DNA of 64,000 nucleotides. Origin: Megaleporinus macrocephalus (taxonomy: Eukaryota > Chordata > Actinopteri > Characiformes > Anostomidae). Location: the NCBI GenBank assembly GCA_021613375.1, contig CM038711.1, forward strand, positions 14,408,576 to 14,472,575, in the 5' to 3' direction. Numbering within the stretch: the stretch's first letter is position 1; the number at the start of each line of letters is the position of its first letter. The translations under genes and the position numbers were made by a program. Below the pieces are notes generated by a model that saw only the letters and a program-made list of their open reading frames with translations, was not told the DNA's origin and did no database searches. This document shows, in pieces, positions 49,225 through 59,990 of the stretch.

Positions 49225-50800
49225 AAGCCAGGCTACAGGGGTAAAAAGCCTCTGGCACTGGGCTGCAGAGCAGAAGAACTGCATACTCTAGAGTGCTGGA
49301 GCTGCAAGTAATATTTTATGGATAAGTTGGAGTAGCACTTGTGAACCAGAACTAATCATGTAGATCTGTACCCAAGAATTTTGTGGGAATCTGATTTGGT
49401 CGTTCAATATATAGATTCAACTATTTGCTCATTTTGTTCATATTATCCAGAAATCAGAAAATCCACTCGCAGTTTCAGTGATGATTTCAATCATAGTAAC
49501 ATAGATTATTGCAACACAGTGATGAGAACATGTTTCTGAGCATTTAGAAAGGTCACTATGTATGATGAAAGATCAGAACTGTAGTCTATTTATAATCCCT
49601 GGCTGCCTTATGGATTTGTGGAATAATTTTCTATTTCAAGTATATTTAAATTAAAACAATAAAAGCGATGTGCAAATGAATAACCATATGAAGCCATTTA
49701 AATAAACTTATGTCATTGCCCATATAATTACTATATAATTACTGACTTACTGTTTCAGTAATTCTGTTTCAGAATTACTGTTTCTTCTCCATTTCTTTTT
49801 AAACATAACATCTTTAGAATTAATCTAAATGAACAACTTAAATTACCTCAAATGTAATTATTTGTAGATGAAAATAAAAACAGCAGGCCTGAAACAAATT
49901 CACAGCATCATCTGTGTTGAACTTGCTTGTCAGAGTGGGCTTATTGGACTACAATACACTAATTAATTTAATTTAAAGTTTTAAACAGATTAGCTGTTTG
50001 TTTGCTTCTTTGAGTTTAGGTGGGGATTAGCACTAGCAGCAGCTCCCCCACCAAACAAACATGACCAGCTTAAAACTGTTTGTTCCTGCCTTATACAGGG
50101 CTGGAATTTTTGCTGATTGGCAGGTGTTCAAATACTTATTTGCAGCAGTAACACACAAATAAATTATTAAAAAAATCATACATTGTGATTTACAGATTTT
50201 TTTAGATTATGTCTCTCACAGTGGACATGTACTTTATTTAAAATGAAAATTTCAGACTCCTCCTTGATTTCTAAGTGGGAGAACTTGCAAAGTCGCAGGG
50301 TGTTCAAATACTTATTTTCCTCACTGTATATAGACCTACTGTTTGCATATTTCTGAATGTAGGCCAGATAATTATAGCAACAATGAACCAATTCCATTGT
50401 GACTTCTTTAAAAGTTTGAAATGCTGCAAGGCAACTTCTGATACCAGATTATGGCTAACTGAGCTTACCAACCACTCCATCTCAACCCCCTCAAGAGTTA
50501 ATCGCCAGAGCATGATGTTGTGTGAGATTTTTTAAATAATGTGTTTCAGATGGTCTTGGATATAAATATAAAAAAATTACGTTATTCATGTTAATTGTTT
50601 ACCAGCTCATGTCTCTGACAGTTTTAGGGGGGCAGCCCTAGTTGAATGCAACCAAAACTTCATATCAATGTTCCAACATTTAGTGTAAAACCTACCCTGA
50701 AGCAAAAAACTGTTACTACGGTGATAGGGTAACAAATTCCTTATTAATTTCAGTAGGAACACAGGATGGGCACACGTCTACTGACATTTGAATATATGAT
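49225..50800. mobile_element. Tc1-like MITE split by a 1.25-kb insertion
   Basis: The left part (about 49225-49368) has GCTGCAGAGCAGAAGAACTG, CTCTAGAGTGCTGGAGCTG and GAACCAGAACTAATCAT. The right part (about 50640-50800) has TTAGTGTAAAACCTACCCTG, CTGTTACTACGGTGATAGGG and GTAACAAATTCC. Together they are collinear with 35845-36150, where the two parts are contiguous. The intervening DNA is therefore a later insertion, or several. Confidence 0.65.
50095..50335. mobile_element. Tc1/mariner terminus inside the split MITE
   Basis: AAATGAAAATTTCAGACTCC, TTTCTAAGTGGGAGAACTTG and CAGGGTGTTCAAATACTTAT, ending TTTTCCTCACTGTATATAGA, are the distinctive 3' end of a widespread fish Tc1-like family, known inverted as CAGTGAGGAAAATAAGTATT. 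A second AGGTGTTCAAATACTTATTT lies at 50123. No transposase was found. Confidence 0.7.
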
Positions 50801-51832
50801 ATATATCCTCGTTCCCTATAAAGCCACTATTTTGGAGATGGCAGTGATGAAATGCCTACTGTGCAATCCGATCACTAGACTTTTTGCACTTTGCATTCTG
50901 CTGTGCAGAACGAGCTAATTGACGCTATAACTCACCTAAACATTAGCTCAGCTGTGTAGAAATTAGCCTCACATGACCGCATTCACTTAAGGGTAGGAAA
51001 TTGATTCATCTGGCTGTTGGATCTGGCAAGTCATTCATACTCTTGCCCACCTTGTCCTGAGCTCGGCAAAAGAACCTGGTGAAAATTAATTTGAATGATG
51101 ATCTAATAAAGTCAATTTGGGATATTATCCTTTGCATAAGCGCCTGTAATGAATTCTAATTTCCCATGCAGCTTCACGGCGAGCAGAGTCCGCTTTCCGT
51201 AGGTGGGATGAGCACGTAGTGCGGGGGTGAAAAGCAGAATAAATCACCGCTTCTCTTCACTTTGATTGCAGTAAACGTCACCTCGATTTCCAGGAGGCTG
51301 GGCCCATGGCACCATCCAACTGTCATTAATTCTGCCTTTTTGGGCAGAACAGAAAATCTTCTACAGGTTGTATTGGCTGAAACCTATCAAATTCCAGTTT
51401 ATTCTCTCTTTATTATTTCTTTGTTTCTGGAATCGAGCTGGACTGAAACTGCAGCAAATGAGGCAGAGACTGTAGCTTGGAAACGGTTCCCTAGAAGAAA
51501 TGAATTTTGTTTGTTTTCAAAATCTGTGCATATTTACATGGTTAAGATGAAAACAGATGTAAAGTCATTTAAAGTGGTTTGATGTGAAACGCTCCATTTT
51601 AGAGAAACTCAGATCACAGTGGTGATAATAGGACTCAGATGAAAAGTTCACCTCAACGCCCCCTCACAAAAAGATATTACATACATTGATTGATGCCTGA
51701 GATGTAATACGTTTGCTCTGCAATAACATTTTGTTTGAAATAAATAATTTTATCAACACCTGTAAAAGCAAACTATTACATGCAAAGCATTTTTATGCTT
51801 TTTTTTCAGATCACTATTTTACAATCTTCAAC

Positions 51833-52047
51833 ATATCGTTGCTGTCCAATGAAAAACAATATCCATTTTTGTCGCTTTTGAGTTTTCTACATTTGAACAT
51901 GCCAATGGTTGTTTACATAGTGTAAAAATTCAATGATGAATGGACTGATAGAAAAAAAGCTTCACATTAAGTTCCACATTAAAAGTAAAGTATGTTTTTG
52001 TTCTCTCCTTTAAAGTTGCAGTTTTGGAGATTGGACAGCGACGATAT
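51833..52047. mobile_element. MITE copy 1 with ATATCGTTGCTGTCCAAT termini
   Basis: The left end is ATATCGTTGCTGTCCAATGA and the right end ATTGGACAGCGACGATAT, so termini of at least 18 bp are inverted. Internal words (TCCATTTTTG, TTTTCTACAT, AAAGTAAAGTATGTTTTTGT, TTCTCTCCTTTAAAGTTG) recur in the same order in copy 2 at 53824. Non-coding. Confidence 0.85.
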
Positions 52048-52309
52048 ACAACATATACACAAAAGCTAACAAGATTGTTAACTGGTCATTTGAATATAAT
52101 AAGAAATGGCTGTACTTGTGCATCCATTGTAATGCTTGTTTCCCACCATCACGTCTGTAAAGACATCTGAGCATTTTACACCAAACCTCTCTGAATGGTC
52201 TTGTTTACATCTTGTCCTCTTAACCAATTTTACCCAGAATTTGAAATATTGGTGGAATACATAAGCATAAGTGCGAAGAAAGAAAGCAGTCAGTAGAAAT
52301 TAAAGGGGA

Positions 52310-52880
52310 AGTCCACTAACTTTTCCAATGTTTTGCCACGAGTGGTTGACACGAACAATCAGAATAAGCTGACGTGAAATGTTCTTTGTAGTGAAACCTA
52401 AGATCTCAAGATCGCTCTTGTTTTTCGATAGTAAATCAGATGGCTATATTGGCATGCACGCATCTCAACCTCTGGATTCCATCATGACCACTGCTAAGAT
52501 TTCACATGTAATGTCAATAATAGTTATAGCTCTAAATAATAGGGATAACTAATAACAGTGATAAATCTGAGGAAAAAAAGTTTTTTTGGGGCTATTTTGA
52601 CTTACAATATATGGACCTTTCCGTTATGAATGCATTTAAAAAATTAAAAAGTTTTAGGCCCAAACTTCCCAAAATTACCCAAAAATGTGCTGTGAGACAG
52701 ATTTTAGAGGCACTGATTCTTCATAGTCTCACCATCACTGAGCAATTCTGCCCAACCAGTGTAATTCCTCTTTATCATCATTTCCTAACCTTCAAAAGTC
52801 GCAATTATCTGGGGAAAAAACATATTATTCATAGTGCATTTAATAGAAAAAATAAAGTGCAGATTCTGAACTTTTAAAGA
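52310..52880. repeat. Fish dispersed repeat beginning AAAGGGGAAGTCCA
   Basis: TTAAAGGGGAAGTCCACTAA, then ACGAACAATCAGAATAAGCT, GAAATGTTCTTTGTAGTG, AGATCTCAAGATCGCTCTTG and GGCATGCACGCATCTCAACC make up a repeat I recall from several fish genomes. A related inverted end (AGACTCCCCCTTTAAGA) lies at 45475. The class is uncertain. Confidence 0.4.
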
Positions 52881-53755
52881 ACCCATGTTTTTTCTGTATC
52901 AATTTGCGAATCCAATACGGCCTAAGAGAACAGCATGTTTTGGAGCTTTAAATGTGTACACACATCAAGCATTTTTAATAACATTTTTATTTACATGAAA
53001 TTGGTCCTTTAGCAGTGTTTGTAAGTAGAAAAAGAACTGCTGTGCACACTCACTAATGCCAATATTGACCTGTTATAAATCACAATGGCAACTAAATGAA
53101 AGTGTAGTTAAAGACATAATTAGATAATTTCATTTAAATATTAAAGCAAAATGGCAGTAATAAGAGCTAAGAGCTTATCTTATGAGCTATGACATGTTTG
53201 CCATGATTTAAAAAGCTATGTTAAGTGTCTTTAGATGGAAATCATTATCTCTGTTTAAACTCGAACTGTTAACAGTGTCAGAAAGAACGCATTCTCTTTG
53301 TTTAAACATAGACTCCTCACAGTGTGTATATTGAACAAAAGAAGTTCTTACAGGTAGAGAAGATTTTGACATATGCAGACAGCTTGGGCTATTAGAGAGA
53401 AATGCTGACACAGGTTTGGTTTCACCAATGCGACCTTTTCTTTCGCTGCTTCTTTCATTAGAGCCATGGCGAGTGGAAACAGATCGTGGAGCAGACAGCT
53501 CTGCAGCCTACATGCCACAGTGGCCCACTTTATTTCTTCACAGTCCCAGACCCACGATGACACATGGAGTTACCATTAAGGGTGCCAACTGGTGCTGTCA
53601 CTCTACACTTCATTAGGGAACTGAGTAATCTGGCTTTTAGCTTGGCGATTAATCAAGTAATATGAGTTTCTGAAAGGCCGAACAATAAAAATGGACATGA
53701 ATGCCCATATAAAATCATAATCAGTCAAAAAGTTAATATTTTATTGCAAAAAAGT

Positions 53756-53790
53756 GCTGTGCAAAAGTCAGAGACCACTTTTTTTGTTGG
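53756..53790. repeat. Solo Tc1-type terminus
   Basis: CTGTGCAAAAGTCAGAGACC matches the inverted terminus of the Tc1-like remnant ending at 29632. No body of that element follows. It lies just upstream of MITE copy 2. Confidence 0.6.
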
Positions 53791-53823
53791 TGTTCAATTT
53801 TCCAGCATTTTAAATATGAGAAA

Positions 53824-54074
53824 CATATTGTCGCTGTCCAATGAAAAATCTCCATTTTTGACTATTTTCATTTTTCTACATCAGTTAAACTCGACAGCTG
53901 CCGCTTACACTGTGTAAATATCCCACAATGATAGGACCAATAGAAACGCTCCAAAATCACTTGGAAAAAATTGTGGTTCCATTGACTTACATTGAAAGTA
54001 AATACAGGTTTTGTCCTCTCCTATAAATTTGTTATTTTGGAGGTACTTGTTTATCATTGGACAGCAACGATATG
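53824..54074. mobile_element. MITE copy 2 with ATATCGTTGCTGTCCAAT termini
   Basis: The left end is CATATTGTCGCTGTCCAATG and the right end CATTGGACAGCAACGATATG, nearly perfect inverted termini. The interior is collinear with copy 1 at 51833 but about 35 bp longer. Two copies within 2 kb in the same orientation suggest local reinsertion or duplication. Confidence 0.88.
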
Positions 54075-54089
54075 TTCAATAGAGAATTA

Positions 54090-54665
54090 CGGGTGTGTCT
54101 TAAAACATAGTGAGCTGTCTAAGTAGGCACTGACTAGGTAGGCAGCTGTTTAAGTAGCAGCATTTTCTTTGTTAGAGAGCAACTGCGTCACAGCTTGTTC
54201 ATGGCTTGTTCCCGCCCACTGCGGCATGCGATCGGTGGTTTAGCTGGTTGCTAAGCTACCGGCCGGCATCCAAAACAATAGCCCGAGGCTTAAAAATCCA
54301 CTAGCAAAAATGCTAATGGTGCGAATATAAAACTGCAAAATGGTCAACGACTCGTTTCAGAGTTGTAAATAAAATGAAGTTTTGTGTGATTAAATGACAA
54401 GAAACACATTAAAACACCAGAGAATCAAAATAACTTACATTTTAAAATGACGTCACTCGTAGATTTGCCTGCGTTGTATCATGGGATTGCCTTAGCGGGG
54501 CTGAGGAAGCGTTTGATGCTTCCTTAAAATCAGGCCAAAATAAGGTGCCTCAGTAGACAGCATGTTTAAGGTATCTGTGAATTGGGAAAGCCTACATGTA
54601 TGCACACTGTATGACGCAAAATGCTGCCTATCTAGGCAGCTGACTAGGTTTTGAGACAGACCCTG
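54090..54665. mobile_element. TIR DNA element of 576 bp
   Basis: The left end is CGGGTGTGTCTTAAAACATA followed by GTGAGCTGTCTAAGTAGGCA. The right end, inverted, is CAGGGTCTGTCTCAAAACCT followed by AGTCAGCTGCCTAGATAGGC. The terminal repeats are thus roughly 40 bp. It has a GC-richer core (GCTACCGGCCGGCATC) and no transposase. The CAGGG start suggests hAT or a similar group, but no matching 8-bp flanks were found. It starts 16 bp after the preceding MITE. Confidence 0.8.
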
Positions 54666-55099
54666 CATGTAAGCCTCTATCACTAATAATAACATATAAA
54701 CCATACCAGTCTTCAATTTGTCTACTATTACTTTTGTACGTTCTGTCACTTTAACACTTCCATCGTTCCACGTTAAAACCAACTGGTTATAGCCACGTCC
54801 CCCCAACAAATGTTCCTCAAAATTGGCACTGATATAGTTCCCCTTCAAAGAGACATTAGTTAAGTCATAAACCATGCCTAGGAAAATTTTGACATCTATA
54901 TTAGACAAGCTATAAATTGTGGTAGCTAGTTAACTGTTTACCAGTGTAGCTAGTGAAATGGCCAGCATTCTATTAACTGTACTTACATTCAACAATGTAC
55001 ACATATGATAACCTATCTACAAACACACCTCAGCTGGCTCAGAATTACTTACACATTAATATTTAAGATAGCTCAATTATTCAGAGATGATAACACATA

Positions 55100-55370
55100 C
55101 CAGTCATTATCTGATAAATAGCACTTGAAGCATTAATTTTTCAGAGATTTATTCAGGAAGAAAAAAATCAAGGTCGACTCTTACCTCAGAAAACATCCAC
55201 AGGTGTTTTTGTTCCTCTCTTAATTATGAAAAGACAAATTAATGCTGTGGGTCTAAAATGATGTGTAGCTGCCAATAAGTTGTTACTAAGAAATGCAGTC
55301 TGCCAAGGTTTTCAGACTGACAAGATTATAAATATCAAAAAATATAACTAACTTCTAAGACTGAACTTTA
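55100..55370. repeat. Dispersed repeat family copy 3
   Basis: CCAGTCATTATCTGATAAAT, AGCACTTGAAGCATTAATTT, GATGTGTAGCTGCCAATAAG and CAAGGTTTTCAGACTGACAA, then TAAGACTGAACTTTAAATG. It is collinear with 4860-5040 and with 59640-59765. Confidence 0.55.
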
Positions 55371-56949
55371 AATGTATGGAAAATGAAAAAAAAAATGAAA
55401 GTGTGGCCACACCAATATTGAAAATATATTAGTATATATTAGTATTAATATTTAGTTATTAATTAGTTTAGTTGAGGTATTGATGTAATGCTTCGTATAT
55501 ATGTTACACATGTCTATTTATCTACTGTAAAGCGTGACCATAACAACAGATTAAAACCTCACTGCCTCATCATTGTGTAAACAGCAAACTAATCATTGAA
55601 CTCAGAGCTCTCATCACAGCCCTAGATAAAAACCAACCATGCAGAAGCTTCCGCTGCTCAGAGGTTTATGAGATTGGTAGGATGAGCTGAAGAGCAAACG
55701 TTAAGCTCATTTAGTTAATCGCTAATTGCTAATCGCTAAGTGATACCATTTGTGCTTTCACTGTCAAGCTCATAGTGTCAGAAGCAAAACGTTGCGGCTG
55801 GCCCGACAGATTGCACATGAGCCAGTTTTAGCATGACATCAATACTGAATTCTGAAGAAGGGCAGAGACAGAGACAGCGACAAAGAGCATGGCCTCGCAG
55901 AAATAAACAATCAGTGCTAGTGCTGTCAGCCACAAACAACTATCCTCCATTGCCAGATCAAAAATCAATAAAGAGAAATTGACTCAGCAAAAACAAATTA
56001 ACTGTACTAGCCACTCAGCCCCTGTGTAAAGCAGGTAAAGCAAGTCAAGTCCTTTGAGAAAACAGCAAATACACGGACAGAGATGAAGTCAGCACCTTAC
56101 AGTGTCTTACATGCTCTGGCTTCCAAGTGCACGCACACACATACAGAAAGCATTAGAGCTGTAGTTGCGAGCCATAATGCAGCTATCATACAAATACAAG
56201 GCCAGTGTCCACAACTGCAGCCCCCTAGACAACAGCACAGTGACATACACCAAAGCTATGTGACGGTACAGCTATTGAGTTATGCTTTTCTTCTGACAGC
56301 AGTGTGCTGGGCCTTTTCCTTTAGTTTTACCATTTCTCTGTGTGTAGCTGTTTCACTGCCACCTGCTAGAGCCCCACTAATTGCCTCCAGAGCGCACAAT
56401 AAGCAGCTGACACCCGCAGCCCCGAGTGGTGCTGTCTGAAGACAGAAGCGAGGAAACATCCGTTTGATTCCATGTACATTTTTTTCAGAGGCAGTTTCAA
56501 GGAATAGTTTGAACACAAATTTCTCCGTAGTCCAAAAGTAGTAGATGAGCCAAGATCTGTTTGGTTAAATTCTAGAGCGGCAAGGCTAATGCAGCCAACA
56601 TGCAATAAAAGCTTATATCACAATTATTTGCAATATGCAAACTGAGCCCTTTCACAGTGTCCTCAGATCAGTGTTAAGTTTAGTAATCTAGGTAAACATC
56701 TGCAGACGAGTGGCTACTCTTGAATAATAACAGTTTTGAAAAGTATCCCTTCACATAACACCAGTGCTGTTACCAGATAATAGTAATACACTGCCTGGAC
56801 AAACTGTAAAGCGCTGTTTCATAAGGATGTGATTAATATGTGATTAATATGTTTCAGTTGCAACAATTCCTTAACCTTAACTTGTGCCGTAAGTAGCTTC
56901 TCTTCTCTTTAAAAAAAACGTGTGGTAGTAAAAAAAAGATGTTACTGTG

Positions 56950-57785
56950 TTTCAGAAGGGCCAAATTGTTGTCTAATTAAGAGAAAAGAATCTGAAATCA
57001 CTGAAACTGGGTTTGGAACTGTGTTCAGAACTGGCCAGTGCTTTATAAAAAGAAATGTGGTCTGAAAAGAATGACCATGATTGAAGATGCCTCACATGCA
57101 TGGTGCAGTCGAATGGTACAAATGAACAGAGCATTTCCACACACACAATGCGGCAACAACAACCCAGAGGACTAGGACTAAACAGCTGCATGCATAAGAA
57201 TCCCACTTTTTAGTGGTTTAATAATCAGTAATAAAAAAATATTTTATTTGCTAAGCAACAAAAAGATTGGACTCAAAAGGCTATGTGGTCTGACAAATCC
57301 AGATTTACCTTGTTCCAGTAAAATGGGCACATCAGGGTAAGAAGGGTAGCACATAAAGCGATGCAATCATGCATAGTTCCCACTGTACAAGCCTTTGGAG
57401 GCAGTGTTAATATCTGGGGTTGCTTTACTTGGTCAGGTCAAGCTAGGACAGAAAAGATCTGTGGCAATAAAACATGGTCAGCTGACTACCAGAATGAACT
57501 GAATGACCTGGTGATCCCATCAATTTATTCTTTTGTCCTTGATGGCACAGACATATTCCAGGACAACAGTGCTGAGATCTATCAGACTCAAATTGTGAAA
57601 CAATAGTTCAAGGAGAATGAGGAATCATCCTCACACATGAATTGTGCACCACACAGTCCTGACCTTAACCCCACTGAAAGTCTTTAGGATGAGCTGGAAA
57701 ACACTTTGTGGGGTGGTTCAACCCTCCTGTCATTATTACAGGATTTCAGCCAAAAATGTACATAACTCTGGACAGAAATAAATAT
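56950..57785 (+). pseudogene. Tc1/mariner transposase remnant
   Basis: Plus-strand translation with frame corrections covers much of a Tc1 transposase. A helix-turn-helix-like start FQKGQIVV lies near 56953. Then come WSDKSRFTLFQ (about 57283, first catalytic Asp), FGGSVNIWGCFTWSG (57391-57435), DIFQDNSAEI (57547-57576, second Asp region), and after a stop at 57604 HSPDLNPTESL and DELENTLW (about 57655-57710, catalytic Asp/Glu region). Numerous stops and shifts inactivate it. The longest intact stretch is 57361-57606. Terminal repeats were not identified. It is unrelated to cntn5 and sits antisense to it. Confidence 0.88.
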
Positions 57786-59639
57786 TGTGACATTGCATAA
57801 CATTGTTGAAACAATGCCACAGCAATAATAAGAAGAAGCTAAAGGCAGAATATTAGAGTGTGCATATTTGGCAGGGAGCTTACAAACAATAGTAAAAATA
57901 TTAATAAGAATTACATGTCTATATTTACAGAGCCTGTTTCACACCAGTGGCAATTTTCCCAAATTATAGTCACAGCGGCAAAAAAGGAAAGCCACACCTT
58001 TATATTCATTTTAGCTGATATCTGTTATTTACAACAGCATACTATTATTGGTACATAAAAATCTAAATTAGATGGAATAAAGCAGTTCAAAGCATGCCAC
58101 TAACTGGTGGATAAGAACTCATTGCTGAAGTACAAAAGTAAAAAAATAATTAATTCATTTTCAAGTCAACCTAAAATCCAAATATGCCTGTTCTCCTTCT
58201 GAGTAGATATCCCCCCATCTTGTTTTAACTCAGGTCCCACAAACACCCTCACCTGATTCATTTTGACTCTAAAGTTGTCGATTCATGTTTGTTTCACCAG
58301 CAGAAACTAACCATACCTCAAAGTTTTCAGACATCTGTCACAAGTTGAGCCATTTTTCATAGTGTTATCATGGCGGTAACAGATCATGGTGCTGCACATT
58401 TGGTTTGGAGATTTTTCAGATTTTTTTTTTCACTCTCTGCGCATGCTGGGTAGATAATACTAGTCTTCCACAAGTAGCAGCTCTGATCAAATCCTATCTG
58501 TGTGTTTTGATATCAGAGAGGCTGTTTCTAGCTTCTGTGGAGACGAATGAATGTACAAGCTGCACAAACAACATTTCTTCTATTCATGCCCCTGTATTCT
58601 CAGGGAGGAAGAGAAGGAAAAGAAGGTAAGCGCTTGCTAATGATAGAAAGAAGTTCATTTCATTCTATTTCTTCATCGAATGAAGTCATCATTTATCCCA
58701 AAATCACCTTGCTTATACCTGTCTTTTTCATCACCTCGCTGCTGCTGCAGTGAGCTAACGAGCTGATCTTAACATGATCATAATGATGTTTCCAGCCATC
58801 ACAGGAGAAAAACCTTTCAGAACTGCATTTCTGTTTGGCCTCATGCTTTTCACAGTGGAGAGGAAAAAAACAAATCACAGAAGTTTTGTAGCCCAGGATG
58901 AAAAGAATTTGCTTTCTGTTGTGTGCCAAAGGTTAGGTCCAGGCCTGAGGACAGGACATCCAGGAGACTTTTATTATTTATGAGTAAAGGAACCCTGCTT
59001 ACAGCTTGTTACCAAACCACAGATAATTCATAGGAGAGCCTATTAAAACAAAAAAAAAACAAAAAAAAATCACACTCGCTCAGGTAAAAGGCCTCAGGTT
59101 CCAGTGAAGATGACACGTTAAAAGATTTGAAGGCTGCATTTAGTATTGAATGATAGTGAAAACAGAAAGTGTAACACTTTATAATAAACAAGCTCCTGCC
59201 TCTGCTTATTACAACAATTTGTGAATAATTTAATTCAGCAAGCTATTGAATGAAGGCTGAAAGAAAACAAAAATAAATAAATGAAAATCAACTGTCTCCT
59301 AGCAAATGATCTATAATTTAAGTGAATTTTATGTCTGAGGGGTTCATAAAAAATATTAAGGCATGAAGTCGATATGAACCGGGGCCTTGTCAGCTTAATG
59401 CTCAACTTGATAAAATGGAATTAAAAGGCAGCGGCTGAGTAAAAACCTTGTGCCAACCTTCACATTTTTCAAATATAAGAGATCTAGGCCTATCTCAACA
59501 CATAATTATCACAATTATAAATATCATATTGTGGTCAAACATAAAACAAACAAAAAAAGTGAATGTTGCAGCGCTGGTATATTTGGTAAGTCACTATGTC
59601 TCATCATAGAAAGAGACTGTTATGGATTATGGATCTAAA

Positions 59640-59765
59640 AAAGGATGTGTAGCTGTCATGAAGTCGTTACCAAGAAAAAAAAAACATCTGTAAATCAAAC
59701 AAACCTACTAATGTTTTCAGAAAAATGGACTGACTACCCCAAAGTCCAGACTGAACCTTAGGGGT
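59640..59765. repeat. Dispersed repeat family copy 4 (partial)
   Basis: AAAGGATGTGTAGCTGTCAT, GAAGTCGTTACCAAGAAAA, AATGTTTTCAGAAAAATGGA and CAGACTGAACCTTAGG match the second half of copies 1 and 3. Confidence 0.55.
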
Positions 59766-59879
59766 GAAAAAATATATATATTTGTTTTCTATTAGATGTT
59801 CATGATTGTTTAGTTTGCATTGCCAATTTCTATGTTTTTATATTCTGCATTCTATTTAATTTATATTCTGTATTTTATT

Positions 59880-59990
59880 TTTTGTTGTAACTGTTTTGCC
59901 TGACCTTGTGCACTTGTGAAATAGCTACTGGATGCCTTGAATTTTCCTCTGGAATCAATAAAGTATCTATCTATGTATTTATCTAGTTTC
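59880..59990 (+). repeat. LINE-like 3' end with (TATC)n tail
   Basis: TGCACTTGTGAAATAGCTAC, then TTGAATTTTCCTCTGGAATC, then AATAAAGTATCTATCTATGT. A GAATTTCCxCxGGATCAATAAAGTATCTATC end is a common 3' terminus of fish non-LTR retrotransposons. The tail is short and degraded. Confidence 0.6.

Noticed and set aside
54492..54908. 138-codon minus-strand open frame
   Set aside because: Its C-terminal third is the inverted end of the 54090-54665 TIR element, no domain is recognisable, and no splice or start context supports it.
56083..56439. 118-codon plus-strand open frame
   Set aside because: No domain and no splice context. It includes a short CA-type simple repeat.
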